Positions 9,633 to 23,164 of a stretch of 64,000 nucleotides of DNA are shown one piece after another. The stretch is from Physcomitrium patens. Its lineage: Eukaryota > Streptophyta > Bryopsida > Funariales > Funariaceae. How positions within the stretch are numbered: position 1 is the first letter of the stretch; each line of letters begins with the position of its first letter. Made by a program: the position numbers and the translations under genes. The stretch lies in the NCBI RefSeq assembly GCF_000002425.4, contig NC_037270.1:8728494-8792493 (forward strand). The letters are read 5' to 3'. The notes under the pieces were generated by a model. The model did no database searches. It was not told where the DNA came from and worked only from the letters and a program-made list of their open reading frames with translations.

Positions 9633-12600
9633 GTGTGGCTGGACAATGAAATATCCCAACAACAATCAGGTTCCTTTCTTTCTGCCCAACCTGCACTTTG
9701 TTTTACAATCCTTCTGTTTATCGGCCCTCAAAAACTGAGAACCTTAGCACTACTAGACTCAGGAGCATCTGCTTGTTTTTTAGACGAAGAATTTGCAAAG
9801 CATCATAAGATCCCTTTAGTACAAAAATCAAAACCTGTTCATGTTGAGGTCATAGATGGGCGACCTTTATTGTCTGGTAGCATCACCCATGAATCAAAAC
9901 CTATAGAAGTAACGTTTAAAGACCATAGTAGTCATATTATTTTTAATATTATTAGAACCCCATCAAATCCTATTATTCTTGGTCTTTCTTGGTTGAAAAA
10001 ACATAATCCATTGATAGATTGGAGGTTGCGGAAGATGACTTTTCCTACAAAACCACCCAAAAAAAAACCTAGTAAAAAACCTCGAAAAAAGAAATCCTTA
10101 TTCATTGGAGCAAGAGCGTTTATAAGATCATCTAAGGAAGGTATTCCATTTGTCATTTATGCAGCTCCAACTAGCGAGGAGAAGATCTCAACAGCAAGTA
10201 TACCGGAGCAATATAAAGATTTTGAAGACGTGTTTCAAAAGAAGAACGTCGACATACTACCGGAACAACGACCATATGATTGTGCCATAGACTTGCAAGA
10301 AGGAGCACAACCACCTTTTGGCCCAATCTACAATCTATCGCAAACGGAGTTGGCAGAGTTACGAAAGTACATCGACGAGAATCTAGCCAAGAACTTCATT
10401 CGTCATTCAAAATCATCAGCTGGAGCACCCATCTTATTTGTGAAGAAGAAAGATGGATCATTACGGATGTGTGTGGACTATCGAGGCCTCAACAAGGTAA
10501 CAAAGAAAAATTGTTATCCATTACCCTTGATTTCTAGTCTCTTAGAACAACTTGGACGTGCAAAAATCTTTACAAAAATTGATCTAAGGGGAGCTTATAA
10601 TCTCGTACGAATCAAGGAAGGAGATGAGTGGAAGACAACATTCCATACAAGGTATGGTCATTTCGAATATAATGTCATGCCTTTTGGTCTTACCAATGCT
10701 CCAACGGTTTTCCAACATATGATGAATGACATCTTTTGAGAACACCTCGACGATTTTGTTGTCATCTACTTGGACGATATTCTAATATTTTCTAAAAACG
10801 AGGAAGAGCATGAGGAGCATGTTCGTTTGGTCTTGGAGAAATTACGCAAGCGAGGACTATATGCCAAATTAGAAAAGTATTTATTTCACCAGACGGAGAT
10901 GGAATTTTTGGGGTTCATTGCGACTACAGAAGGTTTGAAGATGGACCCCAAGAAAGTAGAAGCAATCATGACTTGGGAGGTTCCGAAGACGGTTAGAGAC
11001 GTACAATGCTTTCTTGGTTTTGCTAACTTCTATCGGATCTTCATCAAGAATTATTCTCAAGTTGCTGCTCTTTTCACTCGATTAACATGCAAAAATAAGT
11101 TGGAATGGAGACCTTTGGCGGAGAAGGCGTTTCAAGATTTGAAGACAGCATTTACTACAGCTCCAATTTTGGTACATCCAGACTTTACAAAGGCCTTCTA
11201 TTTAGAAACTGATGCTTCAGATTTTGCTTTGGGAGTTGTGCTTTCACAAATGAGTGAAGATAAGAAGCTCTATCTAGTTGCATTCTATTCTCGGAAGTTC
11301 TCTGCTGCTGAAATCAATTATGAGATCCACGATAAGGAACTTCTTGCTATAGTAGATTCTTTTGAAGAATGGCGTCACTTTCTTGAAGGAGCTGCACATC
11401 CAGTAACCGTATATACGGATCACAAGAATTTGGAGTATTTCATGACGGCTCGAGTTTTAAATTGGCATCAAGCTCGGTGGAATATGTCGCTATCTAGATT
11501 TGATTTTGTTATCACTTATCGACTTGGAAGGCAGCAAGGACTATCCGATGCTTTATCAAGAAGATCGTATCTTGCACCAAAGGCTAGAGAAGCAGCGTTT
11601 GATCAACAATGTACAACGTTATTGAAGCCAGAGAGATTTTAACTTTGTGCTACTAGTATATCATTTGATGCTGACTTCCTAAACCAGGTACGTGCTATGA
11701 CCATTAAAGATTCAGTAGCCATTGATATCAAGCAACATACCAATGACGACAAGTTCAAGGTGGAGGGAGATCTTTTATACTTTGAAGAGCGATTGTACAT
11801 TCCTAAAGGACTAGCACGACTCCGAGTTCTTCAATCTCGCCATGATTTTCCAGCTGCGGGATATTTTGGATTCAAAAAGACCTTGGAGCTTATTTCCCGA
11901 GATTTTTGGTGGCCCCAAATGTGGAAGGATGTGAAAGATTTTGTCCTCTCTTATAACATCTGTTCAAGATCTAAGAATCCTCGGCATCGCCCTTATGGAC
12001 TTCTACAGCCATTGCCAATTCCACGTCGACCATGGTCTTCAATTTCTATGGACTTCATCACGGACTTGCCATCATCAAACTCATTTGACAGCATCTTTGT
12101 CGTGGTAGATCGGCTTACAAAGATGGCACACTTTGTTCCTTATAAGAAGACATCATCTAGTGAAGTCACAGCAAGACTCTTTCTCGATAATGTGTATCGA
12201 TATCATGGACTACCAGATGATATCATATCAGATCGAGGTACCCAGTTCGTGTCAAAGTTTTGGAGATCTCTCTTTGGGATATTGAAGGTGGATATCAAGC
12301 TTTCTTCAGCTTTTCATCCTCAAACTGATGGCCAAACGGAACGGGTGAACCAAGTCTTGGAGCAGTACTTATGATGCAGCATCAACTATCAGCAAGACGA
12401 TTGGACTGCATATCTATCACTAGCCGAGTTTGCATATAACAACACCCTCCATGCGTCGACTCAACAAACACCATTCTTTTCCAACTATGGGTATCATCCG
12501 AAGCTTGATTTATTGAGTCCGTCAACAAATAACAATCCAGGAGCTGAAGGATTTGTGAAGCAACTATCAGAGCTTCAAACTATATTGAAGCTTCAATTAC

Positions 12601-13103
12601 AATCCGCTCAAGAATCCTATAAGACGTCTGCAGATAGATTTCGGAATCCAGCACCTACTTTCAAAGTTGGAGACAAAGCCTGACTTCTTCGACGAAATAT
12701 CAAGACCAAGCGACCATGTGATAAGTTGGACTATCAAAGATTGGGACCATTTATCATCCAGAAGCAAATTAATCCAGTGGCATACCGGCTGGAGTTACCG
12801 GCTTCTATGAAGGTACATCCAGTCTTTCATGTTTCTCTGTTGGAACCTTATCAAGAGTCATCTTTTCTTGGAAGAGTGCAATGTCCGCCACCTAGTATTG
12901 AAATCGAGAACCACGAAGAATACGAGGTTGAAAAGGTATTGGATTCACGGCGAAGGTGGGGAAAGTTAGAGTATCTTGTTCATTGGTGCGGCTATGATAT
13001 TAATGAGCGAACGTGGGAGCCAGCTGAAAATCTTGCAAATGCGCTACAAAAGGTACAGGAGTTTCATCAACGATATCCCGATAAACCTAAATCAATTCCA
13101 TGA
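9633..13103 (+). pseudogene. pol region of chromovirus 1: PR, RT, RNase H, IN, chromodomain
   Basis: The aspartic protease motif LLDSGAS lies at about 9750. Reverse transcriptase spans about 10200-10900, with LPFGLTNAP-type and YLDDILIF motifs. RNase H (ETDASDFALGVVLS) is at about 11206. Integrase has an HHCC finger at about 11840-11970 and a core with MDFITDL and SDRGTQF at 12049-12250. The C-terminal chromodomain ([20 protein letters not shown], then [13 protein letters not shown]) covers about 12920-13080. RNase H precedes integrase, as in Ty3/gypsy, and the chromodomain places it among chromoviruses. The region is interrupted at a few places and is treated as a fossil. Confidence 0.9.
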
Positions 13104-13348
13104 TAGCTTCTTTCTGAAGCTTGTTCTTCCAACAATATAAGAAAAGAGGAGAGCACCAGCAAAATTCATAGTTGATGTAGTTATTTTCTCCAAGATAGAT
13201 CGTAGTTTGGTCTTTTGATATGGATAGCCAAGAGATAGATACTATGCCTGTCAGAGTATCGCAACCGAATAGCTCACGAAGGTGATCCCGAGATGAAGAA
13301 CTACATGTACCACGATGACCACAGAAGATACGGAGTAACCGATCACTG

Positions 13349-13567
13349 GTGATCGTATTTGAGATTGAGCCTGCTTACGATGGTCAACCAGAAGGCGTGT
13401 TTGCAGGACAATTTCACAATGAGGACATGGAAGTTCATGCTTGGTCAGAAGTCGAAGGCGTGGGCCACTACCGTTGGCTTCAAGGGTCGATGAACCACTT
13501 GCCTCGTGAACAACAGTTGGAGTTCATAGCAGAAGTTATGCGACGAATCTTCATTTTCTTGCGTTGA
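13349..13567 (+). CDS. Extra frame of chromovirus 1 between chromodomain and 3' LTR
   Basis: This 72-residue frame follows the pol region. Its second half, containing HYRWLQGSMNHLPREQQ and a basic, hydrophobic tail, recurs in the same place in chromoviruses 2, 3 and 5 of this window. That similarity across diverged copies argues for a real protein segment. It matches no envelope or other retroelement domain that I recognise. Confidence 0.5.
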   Translation: MIVFEIEPAYDGQPEGVFAGQFHNEDMEVHAWSEVEGVGHYRWLQGSMNHLPREQQLEFIAEVMRRIFIFLR

Positions 13568-13620
13568 TACTGATCAACAACATTGCTTCTCAGAGACCTC
13601 GAAGCTAAAGGAGGGGATGA

Positions 13621-14040
13621 TGTTAGGGACATATTCCTTAGAACTTTCTAGAGAGAAGTTTCTAGAACCTTCTAGAAAACAAGCCTCTGGAACCTTCTAG
13701 AAGAGAAGCCTCTGGAACCTTTTAGAGAGAAGTTTCTAGAAGCTTCTAGAAAGGAAGTCTCTGGAACCTTCTAGAAGAGAAGTTTCTAGAAGCTTCTAGA
13801 AAGGAATTCCCTAGAACTTTCTAGAAGCTTCCTAGTTAATAGAAGTAGCTCGAGAAGCTTCCTAAGTAGAAGTATATATAGGGATCGAGGCTGAAGAGTT
13901 CTTCAGTCTCGACAACACATCTCTTGGAGTTCTAGCTCACCTTTCTGGTGTTGTTCTTGTACTCATCTGTTTAATCTAGTTCTGCCACTTCTTCTTGAAC
14001 TTCTTGTTAGATTTTAAGTCTGTATTTTGTGTCCGTGACA
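13621..14040 (+). repeat. 3' LTR of chromovirus 1
   Basis: The 420-bp partner of 7877-8321 is almost identical to it after the TATA box (13873-13880). It differs upstream mainly in the number of heat-shock-element units. The self-primer sequence lies at 13905-13915. Confidence 0.95.
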
Positions 14041-14045
14041 AACGG

Positions 14046-14431
14046 TGGCAGCAAGTAGTGATGGGCGGCATCAATAGGGCGGTAGAGTGGTAGTGGCAGC
14101 AAGGCGCGACAGCGGCAATAGGGTGGCAGCGGCGGCAGCTTGGTAGCAACTTGGCGATAGTTTGGCAGCAGCTCAATGGTTGTTTAGCGACAGGCAGGAG
14201 GCGCAATAGAGAATAAGCTGAGGTGAAGCTGGGCTGGATCAAGTATTCTAAGCAAGCATGGCAGAGAGTGGAACAAGTGCTCTAAGCAAGCAGCTAATGT
14301 GTGATGAGCTAGCAAGAACAACAGTAAGATCATGAAGCAAACACTTAGCAAGAGTAACATTAGGTTTGAAGAGTCAAGACTAGAGCAAAGAAAATTGTGA
14401 CAGTGTATAAAAGAGAATCATGCTGATAATA
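14046..14431 (-). other. GC-rich leader remnant of copia fossil 1
   Basis: Repeated GGCAGC and GGCGGC-like units (14041-14200) lie between the chromovirus and the 5' LTR of copia 1. They stand out sharply from the AT-rich surroundings. No frame here resembles a protein. Confidence 0.4.
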
Positions 14432-14702
14432 TGTTGAGAATGTTTAGAAAGATACAAGAGTAATAGTAAGTAATATACACATACAAGAGTAGTAGTAAGT
14501 CATACACACAAGAGGGTTTTTAAGGAGAGAGAGCTCTATACATAAAAATCTATTGATCAGGTTGTGTCTTGTATACAGGAAGAGAAAGGGAAGAGGATAA
14601 ATAATACTTCTCCATTAGACTCTAAATACTGTAGCTATAGTATTTAGAGTAGTCTACAATAAATATTTTGGAGAGCGTCGGCTACATTTAATGATCTCAA
14701 AA
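14432..14702 (-). repeat. 5' LTR of copia fossil 1
   Basis: This partner of the 4774-5028 repeat starts TGTTGAGAATG, and its inner and outer ends are consistent with a minus-strand element. A TATCAG stretch directly inside it resembles the usual initiator-tRNA primer site. Confidence 0.8.
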
Positions 14703-15339
14703 AATTTTGTTTTTATTTTTTTTTATTTTATTATCGATTGGGATGCTTTTTTTTTTACCAAGGTTGTATTTTTAATGAAATCCTTGCACAAAGCTGTACA
14801 TGACAGCAAACTAAATGGAAAAAAAAAATATGTATATATATTATTTTAACCCAATCAAGATTAAATGTTATTGGCAAAGGCTTCTAATTCTATGGATGTA
14901 GGAAAATACATATATATATATAAATTGAATATATATTTTTATATATATATATATAAAAATTGAAACATCTTGTGCTCGTCAAAGCAATTAGAAGACTTTT
15001 TATCTCTTTGTCATTTAACTAAGCTTTCTCATTAAATAAAATACATATTATTTTATTTATTTTCTTATCCTATTTCACCGCACACTTAAAAGCCATGTCC
15101 ATCCTAGCTATGTCCATCCTTATAAAAACACCTCCACTATCACATCTCCATCCTTCTTCCCAGTCCTTGATCTAGTCCTCAACCTCATCCTCTGTCAACC
15201 CATGTCCTTAGTTCCATCCTTCGTCCCCAATCTCCCATTCCCATCTTGGTTTGCAATTGCCTCCATCCTAACTATGGAGTCTCAGAAAGCCTTGAGTTCT
15301 AAGAGTTCCTATGTACTCTTCCTCACAATCAATCAAAAG

Positions 15340-15375
<36 letters not shown>

Positions 15376-15769
15376 GAATAATTTTATTTATTTATGTTGA
15401 TTTAACTTATCTATTTAGACAAGTCAATATTTATGTTAGAGATTTTATTAATGATGATTAAATATTAAATCATATGATAACTTCAATATACATCTAGTTT
15501 TGAAATCAGAATAAGTAATAGTTTTATGTAAAAATATGTTTAATTTTTATAAAATTATAAAATAAATGTTTATTTGAAATAACTATTCATGTTAATTTTT
15601 ATAAATATATAATGTAAAAAGAAATTAAAGTACATATTTATATTTTTATATAAGCTGCCACATATTATACTTACTTAATAATAGAAACTTTAAAAACTCG
15701 AATAAGTATATTGCTAGTATTATAATTTAATATATCAAAATCATATTAAATTTATGTAATACTATAATA

Positions 15770-15807
<38 letters not shown>
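14703..15807. other. AT-rich spacer with TA microsatellites
   Basis: TA runs lie near 14910-14955, 15341-15371 and 15775-15803. A C-rich stretch at 15070-15290 (CCATCC-like units) has no supported frame. No gene or RNA is recognised. Confidence 0.6.
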
Positions 15808-16110
15808 ACATTCTATAGAACCTCTAAAAACGTATTCACTTTGTATGATACGCATCTTAACTTACAAGACAAGTTTTCTATTTGAGATATACTATCAATT
15901 ATCATCAAGATGATTGAACAAGTCTTTTTCCATTGATAGTATTTGCATACAATAATTTGGTATATTTTGCTATTCAAAAAACAACCTTTTTTTGCCAATT
16001 ATGGTTATCATCTACAACTTGATACTTTTGACTTTTCAAAATTTGATAATCTTATAACAAAAGATTTGAAAAATCTTTTGTTAGAACTACATACTGAAAC
16101 AGAACTAGAG

Positions 16111-16597
16111 TATTTCAAAAACCCAAGATCCTTCTAATCCACAATAACATAAAGCCTCATCACAAAATAGAACAAAACAGACAAGAACAAAATTGAACGA
16201 AATTAAATAGAATATGACATGAAAGACAAAAGTGAGAAAATCGAAATATAACAAAACAAAAGTGAACAGTAAGATGTAAAACCAAATTTTACTGAGAGAA
16301 AGGGTCCAAAATCATGTTTGACCAGATATCCTAATAGGCCCTAACCAATCCTATTTATATCTTATCTTATCACCTTGGACTTTTTAGAATGTTCTTAGGT
16401 GGTAGATCCCACCTAAATAACCACCTTAAACTTTTCTTTTAGAAGGTTCTATGGTAGATCTTATTTAAATAACTTTCCTAAATTCTTTCTAGAATGTCCT
16501 AAAATCGGTCCTACCTAGTCCACTAACCTAACTCCAATTCTATAAATTTCTATGGTTTTAATTATCTATATAATTATCTTATATATATCCTATTACA
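16111..16597 (-). repeat. 3' LTR of gypsy 4
   Basis: It is similar over its length to 37963-38448, sharing for instance the segments around CCTATTTATATCTTATC and ATTCTTAGGTGGTAG. A purine-rich tract on the minus strand touches its inner side. Confidence 0.75.
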
Positions 16598-17445
16598 ATT
16601 AATTTTCTTCCACTAATGCAAAACGTCCTGGTTTTACTCTCGATGGTATTTCCAAAATATCTCTTAGTAATGAGTGAAGTTTTGTGCAGATTCCAACATT
16701 GCATCATGAATATGATAACCTTTCTAAAGTACTTTGTATTAAAATTGTGGATGTCCACTACCACGATGAAGGTAGCAATGCTCCAAAATATTGTCCACTT
16801 CATATTCTTCTTAGTCATCAATTACAACTAGTAGTATTGGTAGTTGATGTCGATTCGGAAAGTATTTTGACTCGATATGAAATTTCTTTAGTTACAAAAT
16901 ATAGAAGACTAAATGGATTCAAATATGTCACGAAAGCTCAAGGTAGTATGCGATACCAAAAATCACTGTAGAAACATCAAAAGGTCCAAGCTATCAAGAT
17001 GTGTCATGGACATACACATGTAAATCAATAACTACTTATATGATTTAGATAATAGTACGTAAAAGTAAGTCAATTCTATAATATCTTCTATAAAAGCTTC
17101 CTAGAAGCTTCATAGACATTGCTTTGACTTTATAAGTGTCTTTAATTAATTTTTTAGGTTAAAAATGTAGTCAACAAGTTAGCCATGTGTCACACATGTT
17201 GATAGTTTGAAGAACAAGCTTATTATGTGGTCCACACATAGAAAACTTGTCTTCTAAGCTAAGGCATGTGTCTTATAAAGTCAATACATATTAGAGGTCC
17301 TATAGAACATTACCAAATAGCTCTTAGTTAGATAGTATATATATATAGTCAAAAGTGAATCTCTCTTCACTCTTGTCAATTTCTTTTTTTTTTCTAGTCT
17401 AATTTCAAGAGACTCAAGTTTTCTTGTCTTTTCACAATAAATCGT

Positions 17446-18701
17446 TGTCGGGGTAGAAAGAATTTGCTTCAAGAAAATGATGGGCTTCTGGTTGTCACTA
17501 ATCATTCAATCAAGCTTCAAAATAAGGAAAGCCCTAAGTTTACATATAATTTTTTTTTTTAGCAATTATACCAAATATACAAGCCTCAAGTAACCAACAA
17601 CATCCAAAATATGATAAATCCTTTAAAACCTTGTATATTCTTATGTAAAAAATTGTCAAAACTTCAACAATTCATATCTCCTAATCCGACCGTCCAAACA
17701 AACTCAAATTTTACTTGAGATACTGATATATTCTTATTAATTTTTTTAACAAATTTCAACCGCAAATTTATTGCGGATCTTGAGATATCTTGAAAATCCT
17801 AACACTCGCTTCAAATCCTTATCCTTATCCTTATACATCTATGTGCAATTTTCTTTATATCTCACAAAATATAAGCTCAAATGCCACAAAATTTATATGT
17901 ATAGCTTCTTAACACAAAATGTTAAATTTTCCAAAAATTTAAAGTCAAAAATTTATTCAAAAACTCAAGTTATGGCTCCAACCATTACTATAAACAAAAC
18001 CACTTACTTACTATCTTTGATTTGGAAGTGTCACCTTCAATTCCTTATAATTCCTTCACATAAACTCTAAAAGTAATAATTCTTTTATAAAAAATGTAGG
18101 ATTTAAAATCGCCGTTCCATTCACACCTTTCAATCTTCAAAAGCTATTCTACAACTCCTCGTATCTTCAAAAGAGTAATGGTATATCTTAAATTAATACC
18201 TTAACTTCAAATAGCTATAACGTCTTCACCCTAACTCCAAATCTTCTAATTTTTATACACAAATTGTATTCCAAATCCTAAGCTTTACAAACCTAGCTTT
18301 TAATCTCTCAATACTTTCTTTGAAGTCACCAAAACCTTTGTTAAGGTCGCGGGCAGCCTTCTTAAAGCCCATTGGGCATGGTATTCGACCAATAGGAATG
18401 AAGTTCTCTATTCCTTGCCTTCATTTGACCATGCCTTGCTTTCATCTCTCCCAATTAGCCTCCTACTATTTTCATCCTTAGGCTTCTACCTTCTCCCAAG
18501 GCTTCATACTAAAAATTTAGGTCTTATATATATATATTTTTTTTAATGTCAAAATCAAAACAAGTAAAGAAACAAAGTAAAGTTTCTTATACTAACTCTT
18601 TTTAATTTAATCTATTAGCCACTCTAACACACATCTAGATTTATTAACATATAATATGTTTTAACTAATTTTTACATATTGTAAGCATTTATAGTACAAC
18701 A
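17446..18701 (+). repeat. LTR-like repeat A (1.26 kb) inside the 5' LTR of chromovirus 3
   Basis: It starts TGTCGGGGTAG and ends TACAACA. It is related over its full length to repeat B (inverted, 21973-23255) and repeat C (24832-32480). TG...CA-type ends and no coding capacity suggest solo LTRs. Flanking 4-bp sites TCGT/CTGT may be a decayed target duplication. Confidence 0.65.
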
Positions 18702-21700
18702 CTGTTCTATTTTTTTTTTAATATATATACTTCTTTATTTCTATTTTGTCACTTTTTCTTTGATACGGATTTCATTGGTTTATACATCATCTTCCAGTTC
18801 ATATCTTTGACAGTTTGACAAGAGTACACTTACAATATAAGAGCTTTGTCTTAATTTAATTAAGAGTAGATTACCTCTTTTTCAAGATAAGACATAAGCA
18901 TATTAGAAGTTGTAGATTATCTTTTTCTAAATTTATATTTTTTTTAGTATTTTCTTTATCCTCAAGCCCTTTCTTCTATTTATCTTGAATAGTATTAGAT
19001 ATTTTTTTGAGTATTATTATGGCAGAGCTTGTTGAAATGAAGAGTGCAATGGTACAAATGCAAGAGTAATTGAGAGAGTTGATGCTTGCGATGCATCAAT
19101 TTAGCTTACCACTATAAAGATCAACAAGAATGGCAAGAAATGAGGATATAGAGATGATTAGAGCTACTTCAACATTTTCACCAAATCATGTCCTTCTACT
19201 CACGATGGAACATCCTTCAAGTGTTAGAGAACCAAGAATTGATTTGTCCGAGAAGTTTGATGGTAAAAGATTCAAATTTTGAAGATTTATTAATCAAGTA
19301 TAACTTATGATTGAACTTCAACCTCAAAGCTATATATTTTAAGGATCACAAGTTAGATTTAATAGTACACTTCTTTCATGTTTAACACTAACATCTAAGA
19401 GCTTTCTTGCATGCTGCAAAAAAATGATCATCTTTTGTCATTTACGCCACACCTATTTCTAATGATGCGAAGACTTCAAGTAGCATTCCAAGCCAATATC
19501 AAGAGTTTTAAGATGTATTTGAGAAGAAGAATATAGATACTATTTTAGAATATTATTCCTATGACTGTTCAATTGACCTTCAAAATAGAGCACAACAACC
19601 ATTTGGACCAATCTATAATTTATGACAAAATAAATTAATTGAACTCAATGAATATATTAAAGAGAATCTAGGCAATAATTAAATATGCCATTCCAAATTA
19701 CCAACAAGAGCTTTAATCTTATTTGTGAAGAAAAAAGATGGATCATTGCAAATGTGTATTGATTATCGAAGATTCAACAAGATCACCATTAAGAATAAGT
19801 ATCTTTTACGTTTAATATCTGGACTTCTTGATCAATTGAATCAAGATATGATCTATACAAAAATAGATCTTTGAGGATCATACAATCTAGTATATATTAA
19901 AGAAGGAAGTGAATAGAAGACTGTGTTTCAAATTAGGTATGGAAATTTTGAATACAATATCATACCTTTTGGACTTATAAATACATTGGTAGCTTTTCAA
20001 CATTTAATGAATGGTGTCTTTTGAGAGTTTTTGGATGGTTTTTTTTTTCTATTATTTGGATGATATCTTAGTCTATTCTAAGAATACAAATAAATATGAA
20101 TTTTATATTTGTTGTGTATTACAAAAATTAAAAGATGTATGATTCTATGCCAAGTTATAAAAGTATGTATTCTACACTACTTAAGTCGACTTCTTAGGAT
20201 ACATCATTTGAAATGATGGACTTATGATGGATCTTAAGAAAGTTCAAACTATTATGGATTGAAAGATTCTAAAAATGTTAAGAGATGTTTAATGCTTTTT
20301 GGACTATGCCAACTATTATCAGATCTTCATCAAAGACTTTTCTCGAATTGCAGCCTCACTTACACGTTTAACTTGCAAAGATAAACTTGAGTGGAGTAAA
20401 GAAGCTTAAGCATCTTTCAAAGCTTTCAAGTCATCTTTTATTTTTGCACTAATCTTGTATCGCGTTGATTTTTTTAAGGCATTTTTTATGGAAACAAATG
20501 CATTAAACTTTGCTTTGAGTGCTATATTATCACAAATGGAAACAGATAATAAATTTCACCTAGTAGCTTTTCATTCCAAAAAAATTTTAGCAGCTAAGAT
20601 TAACTATGAAATCTACGACAAACAACTTCTTATAATCGTGGATTCATTTCAAAAATAGCATCATCATCTAGAAGGGACTTCTGATCTAGTCACCATATGT
20701 ACGAGCCATAAGAATTTCAAGTATTTCATGTCAACACAAGTTTTGAATCGTTGCCAAGCCCATTGGAGGATGTATTTATCAAGATTTGATTTCAAGATCA
20801 CATATCAACTTACAAAACAACAAGATTTATGAGACTCCCTTTCTAGACGTTCTTATGTTGCACCAAAAGAAGAAAATATCTCTTTTGATTAACAAAAAAG
20901 AATTTTCTTGAAGCCAGAGCATTTTTATCTTTGAATAATGAAATCAATATTGACTATTGATTCAACCCTTATGAAACATATCCAATCAAGTATGTCTTTT
21001 GATCCTCTTATTGACAATATCAAGAATCCTTCTTCTAAGCCCTAAGATACTTCTAAGTTTGAGTACAAAAATAACCTACTCTATTTTGAAGATCAATTAT
21101 ATGTTTGAAAAAAAGAAGCACAATTACGAGTTCTTCAAGCATGTCACAACTTTCCAACAGTAGAACATTTTAGATACAATAAGACTTTAGAACTTATATC
21201 TAAATAGTTTTGGTGGCCACAAATGTGAAAAGGTGTAAAAGACTTTGTTCAATCATGCGATGTTTGTTTAAGATGAAAAACTTCCCATCATCGATCTTAC
21301 AGAATTCTTCAACCATTATTCATTCCAGAACAACCATGGTCTTCTGTTTCTATAGAATTCATCATAGATCTTCTAATCTCAGGTTCTTGTGACTCTATAT
21401 TCGTGATAATAGATCATTTTACCAAGATGACATATTTTGTATCATGTACAAAATCTATCACATATAAAGAAATAGTTAAACTCTTTCTTAACAATATCTA
21501 TCGCTATCATGGATTATCCAAGGATATTATATTTGATAGGAGAACTTATTTTGTATCAAGATTTTAGTAGACTCTTTTCAAGATTCTAAAAATAGATATA
21601 AAACTATCTTTTGTATTCCATCTTCAAACTGATGGACAAATAGAGCATGTTAATCAAGTTTTGGAGTAGTATTTAAGATATACCATTAACTATCAATAAA

Positions 21701-21972
21701 ATGATTGAACAACTCTTTTGCCATTGGCAAAGTTTGCTTATAATAATACAGTACATTCTTTTACAAAACAAACACCTTTTTTTTGCCAATTATGGTTATC
21801 ATCCATGATTTGATACTTTTGATTTCTTAGAAGCTAATAATCTTTCAAGAGAAGATTTAGTAAATAATTTGTCAAAGTTATATGCAACAATGAAGGCACA
21901 GTTAAAAGAAGCTCAAGAACAACAAAAGATCAATATAGATGTCCATAAAAAATAACAACTATTATTCCACGT

Positions 21973-23111
21973 TGTCATACTATAATTGCTTATAATATCT
22001 AAAAATTATTTTGGACATATAATATGTTGATAAGTCTTGGTATATGTTAGAATGGTTAATAGATTAATTTAAAGAGAGTTGATATAAAAAACTTTATTTA
22101 AAGTTTTATCTATTTTGATTATAGGATTTAAAAAAATTATAAGACTTAAATATTTAGTATGAAGCCTTGAGAGGGAATTAGAACTTAAAGATGAAATTCT
22201 TAACTAGTAGGAGGCTTATTGGGAGGGATGAAAATAAGACATGGTTGGATGTAGGCAAGGAATGGAAATCTTCATTCCTATAGGTCGAAGGCCATGCCTA
22301 ATGGGCTTTAAGGAAGCTACCCGAGGCCTTATTAAGGATTAGGATTTATCTTTTGAAGTCACTTGAGCTTTAGAGGCTAAGGTCAGCAAGTTCAGGTTTT
22401 TAGGTATGGATTGGATGCAAATTTTGTATGATTTGGAGTTTTTATGAAGGAGTTATTGGTGCTCAAAATTAAGATCTTTATTTCATACCTATTGTCACAC
22501 TTTGGGACATAATATACGTTTACAAAGAGAAAAAAAGGATCGGCAACTAGAATTGGAGATAACACTTCTTTAACTACACTTTTAATATATTTTTTAATGA
22601 ATTTGGAGTTTGAATGAAGAAGTTATAGAAAGTTAAAGTCAGCACATTCAAATCAAAGGTAGTAAGTAAGTGATTTTGTTCATAGTAATGGTTGGAGCCA
22701 TATCTTGAGTTTTTAGATGAATTTTTAGCTCAAATCTTTTAAAAAAGATAGATTATTGTGTTAAGAAGTTATATATATAAATTTTGTAGCATTTGAGTAC
22801 TTATTTTGTGAGATATAAAGAAAATTACTTATAAGTATATAAAACTAAGGTTTGAAGCTACTGTTAGGATTTTAGTGATATCTTAAGTTTCGTAATGAAT
22901 TTGTGATTGAAATTTTTTGTAATAGTTTTTAGAAGTATATTATTACTTCATGTAAAATTTAAGTTTGATTGAATAGTTCAATTGAAAGATATGAGTTTTT
23001 GAAGTTCAAGAATAATACTCCATAAGGATATTTAAGGATTTAGAGGTTTTATCATATTTTGGATGTTTTTGAGAACTTAAGACTTATATATTTGGTTTAA
23101 TTTTTATTAAA

Positions 23112-23164
<53 letters not shown>

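Larger units (their letters stand above)
7877..14040 (+). mobile_element. Young Ty3/gypsy chromovirus 1 with heat-shock-element LTRs
   Basis: This 6.16-kb plus-strand element has LTRs at 7877-8321 and 13621-14040 and a perfect 5-bp target duplication, AACGG, at 7872-7876 and 14041-14045. A polypurine tract (AAAGGAGGGGATGA) touches the 3' LTR. Internal parts in order: gag with a CCHC zinc knuckle, protease, reverse transcriptase, RNase H, integrase with an HHCC finger and DDE core, chromodomain, then an extra frame before the 3' LTR. The two LTRs are nearly identical outside length changes in their tandem repeats and still contain CpG, so insertion was recent by the standard of this window. 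It looks almost whole but is broken at about five places. It lies inside copia fossil 1. Confidence 0.95.
4774..14702 (-). mobile_element. Ty1/copia fossil 1, split by a younger chromovirus
   Basis: This is a copia element on the minus strand. Its 3' LTR lies at 4774-5028 and its 5' LTR at about 14432-14702. Both begin TGTTGAGAATG, and the 3' copy ends in CTCAACA. A purine-rich tract (minus-strand reading GAGCGAGGAGGAG) touches the 3' LTR, as expected of a polypurine tract. The protein-like part at 5239-7830 holds, from right to left, the end of integrase, reverse transcriptase (ALYGLKQSGCMWYQ) and RNase H with the usual copia tail (NLGDLFTKALP). It is clearly broken, with many breaks, and little of its 5' half is recognisable. 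The chromovirus at 7877-14040 sits inside it. The rest of the leader, 14046-14431, is unusually GC-rich with repeated GGCAGC-like units. No exact target duplication is visible in the T-rich flanks. Confidence 0.85.

Noticed and set aside
13349-13567. Envelope-like gene in the chromoviruses
   Set aside because: The extra frames have no signal peptide, membrane segment or Cys pattern of an envelope protein, so I leave them unassigned.
15341-15371. TA runs here and at about 23114, 46003, 53136, 54343, 58876 and 60497 as functional sites
   Set aside because: They are plain TA microsatellites typical of AT-rich plant spacers.
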